Assembly: GCA_963750915.1 (NCBI GenBank)
Contig: CAVVSF010000012.1
Location: 124,001 to 188,000, forward strand
Direction of reading: 5' to 3'
DNA: 64,000 nucleotides
Source: DATBJJ01 sp963750915
Lineage (GTDB): Bacteria > Acidobacteriota > Vicinamibacteria > Vicinamibacterales > 2-12-FULL-66-21
The translations under genes and the position numbers were made by a program. Below the pieces are notes generated by a model that made no database searches, was not told where the DNA came from, and saw nothing but the letters and a program-made list of their open reading frames with translations. This document shows, piece after piece, positions 57,166 through 64,000 of the stretch (position 1 is its first letter; every line of letters starts with the position of its first letter).

Positions 57166-57441
57166 CGGGGTTCGGGGCTCGGGGTTCGGGGCTCGTTTCG
57201 CGCATTGGTTCGGGGAAATCCGGTGATTCGCCGGCGCGCCCGCTCGATGCTTGGCCTCGCCCGTTCCGCGCCGGTGCGTTCTGGGAGGCTGTCAGAGGCT
57301 GCCTGTGATGCATTGCTGTCGCAGGCCGGAGCTTTAGCTCCGGCAGGCCAGGTGAAATGCTGGATGATTTCTTCCGAGCCCCGAGCCCCGAGCCCCGAGC
57401 CCCGAGCCCCGAGCCCCGAGCCCCGAGCCCCGAGCCCCGAG
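57166..57441. repeat. Inverted heptamer repeat array with internal palindrome, downstream of parB
   Basis: Left arm 57166-57195: four tandem CGGGGTT/CGGGGCT heptamers. Right arm 57375-57441: ten GAG triplets at exact 7-nt spacing, that is nine GAGCCCC copies plus GAG, running directly into the parB TAG stop (plus-strand CTA at 57442). The arms are complementary and 180 nt apart. Between them at 57325-57344 is a perfect 8-bp palindrome GCCGGAGC-TTTA-GCTCCGGC. No coding potential is seen in this interval. Confidence 0.8.
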
Positions 57442-58266
57442 CTAGGCCTGGCTGCGAAGTTCTTGAATGATGTTTTCGAGCGCGCTGATGACTTCGTCGC
57501 GCTCGACGCGCGACTTGGTGAACTTGAGCTGCAGCTTGAACAGCTTGGTGGGTGCCTTGTAGCTGAAAACGTAGGACTTGGGGCGGCCGGCCTTTGGCTT
57601 GGCGGTCTCTTTCCGGACCTCTTCGCGGGTGGCGCCGCCGTCCTTTGACGAGATTTTCTCGATCAGGGCGACCATTTTCTGTGGGTCGCCTTGTCTAACT
57701 ATCTGTAAAAGCACCGACTTAGAGTGAATGTCGGCCAGCCGACAAAGGTTTTTCACTTCGTCCGGCATTCCATTCAGCGACAGGGACTCCGTAATCGCCG
57801 TTCGGGACTTACCCAGCCGCCGCGCCATGTCCTCATGGGTATAGCGGCATCGGTCTGCCAGCGACTGCAGCGCTTCGGCTTCTTCGAACGCCGTCAAATC
57901 CTTCCGCTGCAGGTTCTCGACAAGGGCGATCTCGATGATTTCGTTGTCATCGACCTCGCGAATGACGACGGGAATTTCGTTGAGGCCGACCTGGATGGCG
58001 GCCTGGTAACGACGCTCGCCGGCGATGATCTGAAAGCGGTTGCCGCGCTGCCGGACAATGACCGGTTCGATGATGCCCTTCTCGGCGATCGACGACATCA
58101 GCTCCGAGAGGTCGCCCATCACCTGGCGCGGCTGGTTCGGGTTCGGATCGATCTGGTCGATCGGGAGCATGCGGCCGATCGGGCTGCCCGCGGAGCTGGT
58201 CAGCGCGTCGACGTAGTGTTCGTCGTGACGCATGCGGATGGTTTGCGGCAGTCCTCGTTTAGGCAC
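57442..58266 (-). CDS. parB: Chromosome partitioning protein ParB
   Basis: 274 residues. The N-terminal CTP-binding part has MLPIDQIDPNPNQPRQ and GERRYQAAIQVGL, then ENLQRKDLTAFEEAEALQSL, and the helix-turn-helix region is THEDMARRLGKSRTAITESL. The C-terminal dimerisation part (KLFKLQLKFTKSRVERDEVI) is shorter than in the Bacillus protein. Second gene of a parA-parB operon, overlapping parA by 8 nt. No canonical parS (TGTTTCACGTGAAACA) was seen nearby. The stop TAG is followed by the heptamer array. Confidence 0.95.
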   Translation of the reverse strand: MPKRGLPQTIRMRHDEHYVDALTSSAGSPIGRMLPIDQIDPNPNQPRQVMGDLSELMSSIAEKGIIEPVIVRQRGNRFQIIAGERRYQAAIQVGLNEIPVVIREVDDNEIIEIALVENLQRKDLTAFEEAEALQSLADRCRYTHEDMARRLGKSRTAITESLSLNGMPDEVKNLCRLADIHSKSVLLQIVRQGDPQKMVALIEKISSKDGGATREEVRKETAKPKAGRPKSYVFSYKAPTKLFKLQLKFTKSRVERDEVISALENIIQELRSQA

Positions 58267-59014
58267 GGTCCATCACCTCTTCACACAGGCGGTAGTACTC
58301 GGCCGCGCCGGTCGACTCCGGCGCGAACGTGAAAATTGATTCCTTGTAGGCCGGGCTCTCCTCGAGTCGCACGCTCTTCGTGATGACGGTCTTGAAGACC
58401 TTGCTCCCGAAGACGCGATCGATCTGCGAGCGGATGTCGCGCGCCAGCGCGGTGCGCCGGTCGTGCATCGTGATCACGACGCCGAGAATGCGCAACCCGG
58501 GATTGGCGCGCGCGCGGACCTTTTCGATGGTCTCCAGCAAGTCGTCGGTGCCTTCAAGCGCGAAGTACGACGACTGGATCGGAATCAGGAGGTGCGTCGC
58601 GGCGACCAGGGCGTTCACCGTCAGCAGGCCGAGTGTCGGCGGACAGTCAATGACGATGTTGGGATAAGTTTCGAGAATGGGCTCGAGGCGATCCTTGAGC
58701 CGGAAATGCGCGTCGAGCTCCCCCACCAGTTTCGCTTCAAGCTTGGCCAGCGCGATTCGGGACGGGGCCACGAACAGGTTCGGATGCGTCGACGGCATGA
58801 TCACGTCGGCGAACGTGCACTGGGGATCGGAGATGGCGTCGTAGACGCTGCGTGAAACCGTCCCGACGTCGAGGTACGACATCGAGCTGTTGGCCTGCGG
58901 ATCGAGATCGATGAGGAGCGTTGGCTTACCCCGGAGCGCCAGCGCCGCGGCGAGATTGATTGCGGTAGTCGTTTTGCCGACCCCGCCCTTCTGGTTGGCG
59001 ATGGCAACGATCAT
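58259..59014 (-). CDS. parA: Chromosome partitioning ATPase ParA (Soj)
   Basis: 251 residues with the deviant Walker A motif AIANQKGGVGKTTTAINLA (residues 4-22), Walker A' LLIDLDPQANSSMSYL and Walker B NIVIDCPPTLGLLT. Soj-type ParA binds DNA nonspecifically and is released by ParB. It starts from an ATG about 45 nt downstream of a strong promoter. The order parA-parB and the lack of gidA/gidB neighbours differ from the usual location near oriC. Confidence 0.96.
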   Translation of the reverse strand: MIVAIANQKGGVGKTTTAINLAAALALRGKPTLLIDLDPQANSSMSYLDVGTVSRSVYDAISDPQCTFADVIMPSTHPNLFVAPSRIALAKLEAKLVGELDAHFRLKDRLEPILETYPNIVIDCPPTLGLLTVNALVAATHLLIPIQSSYFALEGTDDLLETIEKVRARANPGLRILGVVITMHDRRTALARDIRSQIDRVFGSKVFKTVITKSVRLEESPAYKESIFTFAPESTGAAEYYRLCEEVMDRA

Positions 59015-59058
59015 CGGTCGGGCACTGCAACTGGATGTACGGGCACGGGTTGCCAGCC

Positions 59059-59088
59059 ATTGTAGGGACCGACATACAGAAGTGTCAA
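59059..59088 (-). promoter_or_regulatory. Sigma70-like promoter of parAB
   Basis: Minus strand: perfect TTGACA, 18 nt, TACAAT, with the -10 box ending 45 nt before the parA ATG. Confidence 0.65.
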
Positions 59089-59167
59089 CAAAACGATACA
59101 GATGGGCCGGAAAGTGCGCGGTTTCGCGCCACGGGGCTAGCGATCGGGGTGGGCGGGCTGAGCCCTA

Positions 59168-59653
59168 CTACATCTTGTAGCGGCCCATGGACTCCGGGTC
59201 GAGTTCTTCGAGCCACTTCTGCAGGCGTTCGGCGTTTTCCTTGTCGGGCGCGAAGTCGACCGTCTTGGCGTGGTCGATGACGCGGTCCTCGACGAAGATG
59301 GGCGCGCTGGCCCTGAGGGCGAGGGCGATCGCGTCGCTGGGGCGGGCATCGATCGCGACGGGCTCACCGTTTACCAGCAGGTAGATCAGCGCGTAGAACG
59401 TGTTCTCTTTCAGGTCCGAGACGACGATCTTCTGGATGTCGGCCTTGAGATCGGAGATGACGTTCTTGAGCAGGTCGTGCGTCATCGGCCGCGGCGTCGC
59501 GACGTTCTCCATCTGCAGGGCGATCGCGTTGGCTTCGAAGACGCCGACCCAGATCGGCAGCACTTTCTGGCCGTCCTTGTCGCGCAGGATGATGATCGGC
59601 ATGTTGGTGATCGGATCCACCATCAGGCCTTTGATCGTCATTTCGATTTGCAT
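59168..59653 (-). CDS. Bifunctional-nuclease (BFN/DUF151) domain protein
   Basis: 161 residues. PIIILRDKDGQKVLPIWVGV, EANAIALQMENVATPRPMTH and DARPSDAIALALRASAPIFV are the DUF151 signature segments. Homologues in plants are nucleases; in bacteria the role is unclear. A GGGGGA box is 5 nt before the ATG, 18 nt after the miaB stop, so it is the third gene of recN-miaB-BFN. Confidence 0.92.
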   Translation of the reverse strand: MQIEMTIKGLMVDPITNMPIIILRDKDGQKVLPIWVGVFEANAIALQMENVATPRPMTHDLLKNVISDLKADIQKIVVSDLKENTFYALIYLLVNGEPVAIDARPSDAIALALRASAPIFVEDRVIDHAKTVDFAPDKENAERLQKWLEELDPESMGRYKM

Positions 59654-59671
59654 GGCGTCCCCCGGATTGGC

Positions 59672-61028
59672 TTACGCGTGCGTCAACGCCGGCATCGTGT
59701 CCGCGACGAGGGTCTCGCCGCGCAGGCTGTTCGGATTCGCGCCGGTGATGCGCACCGGTATGATCGCGCCAATCCACGACGGCTGACCGGCAAAGTTCAC
59801 GATCGTGTTCCCGCTCGTGCGCCCCGACAGTTCCCAGTCCCGGCGGCGGCTGACCGCGTCGACGAGCACGTGATGGACCTGGCCGACCATGGCCTGGAAA
59901 AGCTCCCCCTGAATATCCCTCTGCAGTGCCTGGAGCTCCACGATCCGCCTCGTCTTCTCCTCCTCCGCCACATCGTCCGGCATGCGCTTGAGCGCGAGCG
60001 TGTTCGGCCGCGGCGAGTACTTGAAGGAGAACATGCTGTGATACCGGGCCGCCCGCGTCAGCGAGAGCGTGTCGGTCGAAGTCGGCGTCGGTCTCGCCAG
60101 CGAACCCGACGATCATATCGGTCGAGAGGGCGATGTCCGGCATGGCGGCGCGGAGGTCGTCGACCAGCTGCAGGTAGCTATCGCGGGTGTAGCGCCGGCG
60201 CATGGCCGCGAGGAGGCGCGTCGACCCTGACTGCACGGGCAGGTGCAGGTGGCGGCACACCCTGGGGAGGTCTCGCATCGCCTCGATCATGCGCGGCGTG
60301 ACGTGCCGCGGATGGGGGCTGGCGAAGCGGATCCGCTCCAGGCCATCGATGGCGTTCAGCCGGTCCAGCAGTTCCGCGAAGTCGCATTCGCTGTCGTCGG
60401 GCGCCTGGTAATGATTGACGATTTGGCCGAGGAGCTGAATCTCTTTCGCGCCGGTGTCGACCGCCTGCCGGGCCTCGGCGAGGATGGCGGCGACGGGACG
60501 CATCCGCTCGTGCCCTCGCGTGTAGGGAACGACGCAGAAGGCGCAGAACTCGTTGCAGCCCTCGATGATGGTGACGTAGGCCTTGAAGGGGTCGCTGCGG
60601 CGAGCGACGCCGAGCGGGAACGAGACGTCGTTAAGCGGGTCGATTTCAACCGTCGCGCCAGTGCCGGCGCCGCGCTCGGTCGCCTGCGCCACGAGCATCG
60701 GCAGGCGCTTGACGTTCTGAGTGCCGATGATGACGTCGACCACACTCGAACGGGCGAGGATCGACGACCCCTCCTGCTGCGCGACGCAGCCCGCGACGGC
60801 GACGACCGGACGAGCGCCGGTTTCGACTCCCTGCTGCCTGATCTCGCCGAGGCGCGTGAACAGCTTCTCCTCCGCCCGCTCCCTCACGCTGCACGTGTTG
60901 ATGACGATGACGTCCGCCTCGTCGTCGCGCGTGGTTTTCTCGTAGCCAGCCTGTTCGAGCAGGCCCGCCATGCGCTCGGAGTCGTGCACGTTCATCTGGC
61001 AGCCGTAGGTCTCGATGAGATACTTCAT
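59672..61028 (-). CDS. miaB: tRNA-2-methylthio-N6-dimethylallyladenosine synthase MiaB (frameshifted)
   Basis: Reconstructed at about 451 residues. It adds the methylthio group at A37 of tRNAs that read UNN codons. Auxiliary cluster cysteines are Cys10 (IETYGCQMN), Cys46 (NTCSVRERAEEK) and Cys81 (VAGCVAQQEG). The radical SAM motif is EGCNEFCAFCVVPYTRG (Cys158, Cys162, Cys165). A TRAM domain closes the chain. The frame breaks at GG 60074-60075; removing one base gives DADFDDTLSLTRAARYHSMF. The gene starts 30 nt downstream of recN. Confidence 0.93.
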
Positions 61029-61058
61029 GGTCGCCGGTTTCGCTTTCGCTTTTGCCTT

Positions 61059-62699
61059 CTATTCGTCTTTCGCCTGCCGCCGGGACGCCAGCATTTCCCG
61101 GGCACTGGCGCGGACGCTGGCCGAGACCTCGGCGCCGCCTATCATCCGGGCGAGCTCCTCCTGGCGTGCCGTGGCGTTGAGCCGCTCCACCCTGGTTGAC
61201 GTCCTTCCCTGCCGGACCGCCTTGGTGATGCTGAAGTGGCTCTGCCCGTAGGCGGCGATCTGCGGCAGGTGCGTGATGCAGAGGACCTGGAAGCGCTTCG
61301 ACAGGTTCTGCAGCCGCGCGCCCACCACGTCCGCGACCGCGCCTCCGACGCCGGTGTCGACCTCGTCGAAGATGAGCGTCTTTCCCTGCGCGTCGGTCGA
61401 CCCGAGGGTCTTGAGTGCGAGCATGATGCGTGACAGCTCGCCGCCCGACGCGATCCGGGCCAGCGGCTTGAGGTCTTCCCCGGGGTTGGGCGAGATGTAG
61501 AACTCGGACTCCTCAATGCCCCGCTCGGTCCAGCCCGTATCCGACACGGGGTCGGTGAACCGGACCTCGCACCTCGTCTTCGCCATCGCGAGTTCGCCGA
61601 GCGACCGCTCGAGCGCCCGGGCAAACGTCGGCGCCGCGGCCCGCCGCCGCGACGACAGCGCCCGGGCCTTGTCGAGAAACTGCTGCCGGGCGTCGGCGAG
61701 CGTGGCGTCGAGCGCCGCGGCTCGTTCGCTCCCGTGCTCGATGCTGTGCAGCTCGCTCCGCAACTGCTCTGCCTTCCTCATCACGTCGTCGAGCGTCGGT
61801 CCATGCTTCTTCTTGAGACGCTCGAGCGCTGCCAGGCGGTCTTCGACCTCCTGCAGCCGGGCGGGGCTGGCGTCGATGTTCGCTGCATACGAGCGGAGGA
61901 AGTAGGCAAGGTCTTCGAGTGCCGGCTTCACCGTCTCGCGCGCCGCGAGGTGCGCCGCGAACCTGTCGTCGATCGCGGTGAGGCTCTCCACTTTCTTCCA
62001 GACGACTCCGAGCATCGCGAGCGCGGCATGGTCGCCCTCGTAGAGTCCGTCGTATGCCTCGTCGCAGAGGCGCTGGAGCTTGTCCGCGTTCGCCAGCACC
62101 TGGCGCGTCGCGGTGAGCTCCTCGTCTTCCCCGGCCTTCGGCGCAGCGCGATCGATCTCGGTGAGCTGGAACGAGAGGAACTCGGCTTTCGCCGCGCTCT
62201 CTCGCTGGGCGGCGGCCAGCGCGTCACGCTCCGCCCTGGCGCGCTGCCAGCCGGTGTAGGCGTCGGCGACGGCCGCGCGATCGGAGTCTGCGCCGGCGTA
62301 GGCGTCGAGAACGTCGAGGTGCGATCGCGGATCGAGGAGGACCTGGTGCTCGTGCTGCCCGTGCAGGTCGACGAGCGCCTGGGAGAGTTCCCTGAGCGCG
62401 GCGCTGGTGGCGAGCGAGCCGTCGATGAACGCGCGGCTGCGGCCCTGGGCGGAGATCTCCCGGCGGACGAGGATCTCGCGGCCGTCCGGCCCGTCGAAGA
62501 TCGCCTCGATCGCGGCGGCGTCCTCGCCGGTCCGGACGAGGTCGGCGGAAGCGCGGCCGCCGACGAGGAGCGCGACCGCCCCGACGAGGATCGACTTGCC
62601 GGCGCCGGTCTCGCCAGTTAACACTGTTAAGCCTGGCCCGAGCTCGAGCTCCAGCTGGTCGATGACGGCAAGGTGTCGGATGGAGAGGAACCGGAGCAT
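61059..62699 (-). CDS. recN: DNA repair protein RecN
   Basis: 546 residues; an SMC-like ATPase in double-strand break repair. Walker A LTGETGAGKSILVGAVALLV lies at residues 27-46, a long coiled coil fills about 150-360, and the C-terminal ATPase part has LARIASGGELSRIMLAL (signature motif) and TLIFDEVDTGVGG (Walker B). Full length and uninterrupted. First gene of the recN-miaB-BFN operon, divergent from tolQ. Confidence 0.96.
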   Translation of the reverse strand: MLRFLSIRHLAVIDQLELELGPGLTVLTGETGAGKSILVGAVALLVGGRASADLVRTGEDAAAIEAIFDGPDGREILVRREISAQGRSRAFIDGSLATSAALRELSQALVDLHGQHEHQVLLDPRSHLDVLDAYAGADSDRAAVADAYTGWQRARAERDALAAAQRESAAKAEFLSFQLTEIDRAAPKAGEDEELTATRQVLANADKLQRLCDEAYDGLYEGDHAALAMLGVVWKKVESLTAIDDRFAAHLAARETVKPALEDLAYFLRSYAANIDASPARLQEVEDRLAALERLKKKHGPTLDDVMRKAEQLRSELHSIEHGSERAAALDATLADARQQFLDKARALSSRRRAAAPTFARALERSLGELAMAKTRCEVRFTDPVSDTGWTERGIEESEFYISPNPGEDLKPLARIASGGELSRIMLALKTLGSTDAQGKTLIFDEVDTGVGGAVADVVGARLQNLSKRFQVLCITHLPQIAAYGQSHFSITKAVRQGRTSTRVERLNATARQEELARMIGGAEVSASVRASAREMLASRRQAKDE

Positions 62700-62737
62700 C
62701 GGCGTGGTGTCGGTGGAAGTTCCATCTTATCAGATGT

Positions 62738-62766
62738 TTGACAGCCTACCGGTCGGGGTGTTACGC
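62738..62766 (+). promoter_or_regulatory. Sigma70-like promoter of tolQR
   Basis: Perfect TTGACA, 17 nt, TTACGC, about 105 nt before the tolQ start. Confidence 0.5.
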
Positions 62767-62871
62767 TTCTGTCTGCCTGCGCTGTCCCAGCGGCGCACCG
62801 TCCCGATTGTCCGTCGTCGCGCGGAGGAATCGCCGCATGCCGGCGGGACACGTCAGTTTCGGAGGATTTGT

Positions 62872-63643
62872 TTGTACATCCCTGTCTTCGCCCTTGCGCT
62901 GATGGCGCAGGCGGCGCAGCCGGATGCTGGGTCCGGCCAATCGCCCGCACACACCGACATCGTCAGGCTGATTCTCAGACGCGTCCCTGCTGGCGCAGGC
63001 CGTGCTCTCGATCCTGCTCCTCTTCTCCGCCATCGGGTGGGGGATAACGTTCTACAAGCTCCTCGGGTACAACCGGGCGGCGCGGCAGAGCGCGAGCTTC
63101 CTCGACGTCTTCCGCAAGAGCAGCAAGTTCTCGGAAGTCCAGGCCGTCTGCCCGTCGCTGCCCGCGAGCCCGCTGGTCGGTCTGTTCCAGGCGGGCTACG
63201 CGGAGCTCAACGCGCAGTTGCGTCAGCCGCCGCCGGCCGACCCGGCAAAGCCGGCGGCCGCCGCCGGACGTCCAACCTTGAAGAGCCTCGACTCCGTCGA
63301 TCGCGCGCTGCTGCGGGCGAGCACCGTGGAGATGACGAAGCTCGAACGTCACGTGCCGTTTCTGGCGACGACCGCGAGCATCACGCCGTTCATCGGGCTG
63401 TTCGGAACGGTGTGGGGCATCATGGGATCGTTCAGCAACATCGGCGTCGCTGGTTCCGCCGGCCTGAGCGTCGTCGCGCCAGGTATTGCCGAAGCGCTGA
63501 TCGCGACTGCGGCCGGCCTCTTTGCCGCCATCCCCGCGGTTTACTTCTACAACCTCTTCACGCAGCGCGTGAAGGAATTCGCGGCGAAGATGGACGACTT
63601 CTCGCTCGAGTTCCTGAACATCTGCGAGAGGAACTTCACGTAG
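62872..63643 (+). CDS. tolQ: Tol-Pal proton channel protein TolQ (MotA/TolQ/ExbB family, frameshifted)
   Basis: Reconstructed at 256 residues with three transmembrane segments. LLLFSAIGWGITFYKLLGY is TM1, and TASITPFIGLFGTVWGIMGS with GIAEALIATAAGLFAAIPAV are TM2 and TM3 with the family's conserved pore residues. With TolR it uses the proton gradient for outer-membrane constriction at division. The frame breaks near 62976; removing one base joins DIVRLIL to DASLLAQAVLSIL. I choose a TTG start at 62872 because GGAGG lies 6 nt upstream; the ATG at 62902 has no ribosome site. tolR follows 70 nt downstream. Confidence 0.9.
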
Positions 63644-63713
63644 ATCGCCGAGGTGCTGCGCGGCCGGCCGTCGTCACGGTCCGAGCACGCGCACTGCAGG
63701 TGGATACAGCGCT

Positions 63714-64000
63714 ATGCCGAAGGTGCAGCAGAATGGATCGGGAGGCGGCGGCCGACGCGGCCGTGGCGCGCACGTTGCGTCCTCCCTCGCCGAGATCAAC
63801 GTCGTGCCGCTGGTCGACGTCATGCTCGTGCTCCTCATCATTTTCATGGTGACGGCGCCGATGATGCAGCAGGGACTCGAAGTCAACCTGCCGCAGGCAG
63901 CAAAGGCGAACCCGGTTGAAGCGCAGCCGGTTTATGTCACGATCCCTGCAGACTTTGCGACGCGGCGGGTCGTCCAACTCGACAAGAAGGAAGTGAAGAT
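63714..64000 (+). CDS. tolR: Tol-Pal protein TolR (ExbD/TolR family), N-terminal part
   Basis: 95 codons visible before the window ends. A Gly-rich cytoplasmic N-terminus MPKVQQNGSGGGGRRG precedes one transmembrane segment with the proton-carrying Asp in VVPLVDVMLVLLIIFMVTAP. MMQQGLEVNLPQA is the family motif after it, and the periplasmic domain follows. AGGTGG lies 10 nt before the ATG. Confidence 0.93.
   Translation, partial: MPKVQQNGSGGGGRRGRGAHVASSLAEINVVPLVDVMLVLLIIFMVTAPMMQQGLEVNLPQAAKANPVEAQPVYVTIPADFATRRVVQLDKKEVK

Noticed and set aside
57375..57441. Possible CRISPR array
   Set aside because: Units are 7 bp with no spacers.
57205..57648. Open frame through the GAGCCCC array into parB
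   Set aside because: The repeat has no stops because its period is 7; the translated text is an array of Ser/Pro/Glu/Arg with no signal.
57442..59168. parS site near parAB
   Set aside because: No sequence close to TGTTTCACGTGAAACA was found in or around the two genes.

Overview
This is a gene-dense, high-GC stretch of a bacterial chromosome with a Gram-negative-type envelope. Evidence for the envelope is a secretin, a TonB-dependent receptor, LptF/LptG and TolQ/TolR. The Oar-like TonB receptor with an N-terminal carboxypeptidase-regulatory domain, the secretin ending in a cohesin-like domain, the bacterial microcompartment genes and the mix of housekeeping genes best fit Acidobacteriota, perhaps class Vicinamibacteria. 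That placement is inferred from gene content and was not tested with a marker tree. No rRNA, tRNA, insertion sequence, prophage or CRISPR array was recognised.

Layout. 1-6.8 kb: glycine cleavage genes gcvT (partial), gcvH and gcvP, a class IV aminotransferase, the NAD(P)H-hydrate repair enzyme and tsaE. 6.8-16.1 kb (minus strand): guaB, secA, an M23 peptidase, a ComM-type AAA ATPase and an MltD-like lytic transglycosylase. 16.3-18.4 kb: a two-gene microcompartment set (acylating aldehyde dehydrogenase plus hexameric shell protein). 18.6-32.0 kb: a lipoprotein, an SLT transglycosylase and a type II secretion/type IV pilus-like operon (F, E, PilM/N/O/P-like, secretin, two pseudopilins). A divergent Ig/PKD lipoprotein and a third pseudopilin follow. 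32.1-42.2 kb: a putative peptidoglycan amino-sugar salvage region (serine hydrolase, sodium symporter, GHL10 glycosidase, TonB receptor, BadF-type sugar kinase, NagB, MurQ). 42.5-50.6 kb: MoxR, DUF58 and three large membrane proteins, then xerD. 50.7-54.6 kb: a structured leader with a DUF4342 gene, metK, a PHP-domain metallohydrolase and a GntR regulator preceded by a striking CTAG array. 54.6-64 kb: an LptF-LptG fusion, parB/parA, a BFN-domain protein, miaB, recN, and tolQ/tolR running off the end.

Sequence quality matters here. Nine genes carry one single-base frameshift each (eight +1, one -1), most at short G/C runs. Essential or near-essential genes such as tolQ and miaB are among them, so assembly error is the likely cause. 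One of these shifts hides the boundary between two genes at 47.85 kb. I give each such gene as one reconstructed CDS and state where the frame breaks.

The main non-coding points are two heptamer repeat arrays (GAGCCCT and GAGCCCC type) that run exactly into minus-strand TAG stop codons, an 8-bp-periodic CTAG array over the GntR start codon, a structured element before the DUF4342 gene, intrinsic terminators that abut or overlap the next gene's start, and a divergent promoter pair with overlapping -10 boxes. Where a clear sigma70-like promoter is visible it is usually TTGACN, 17-18 nt, TANNNT.
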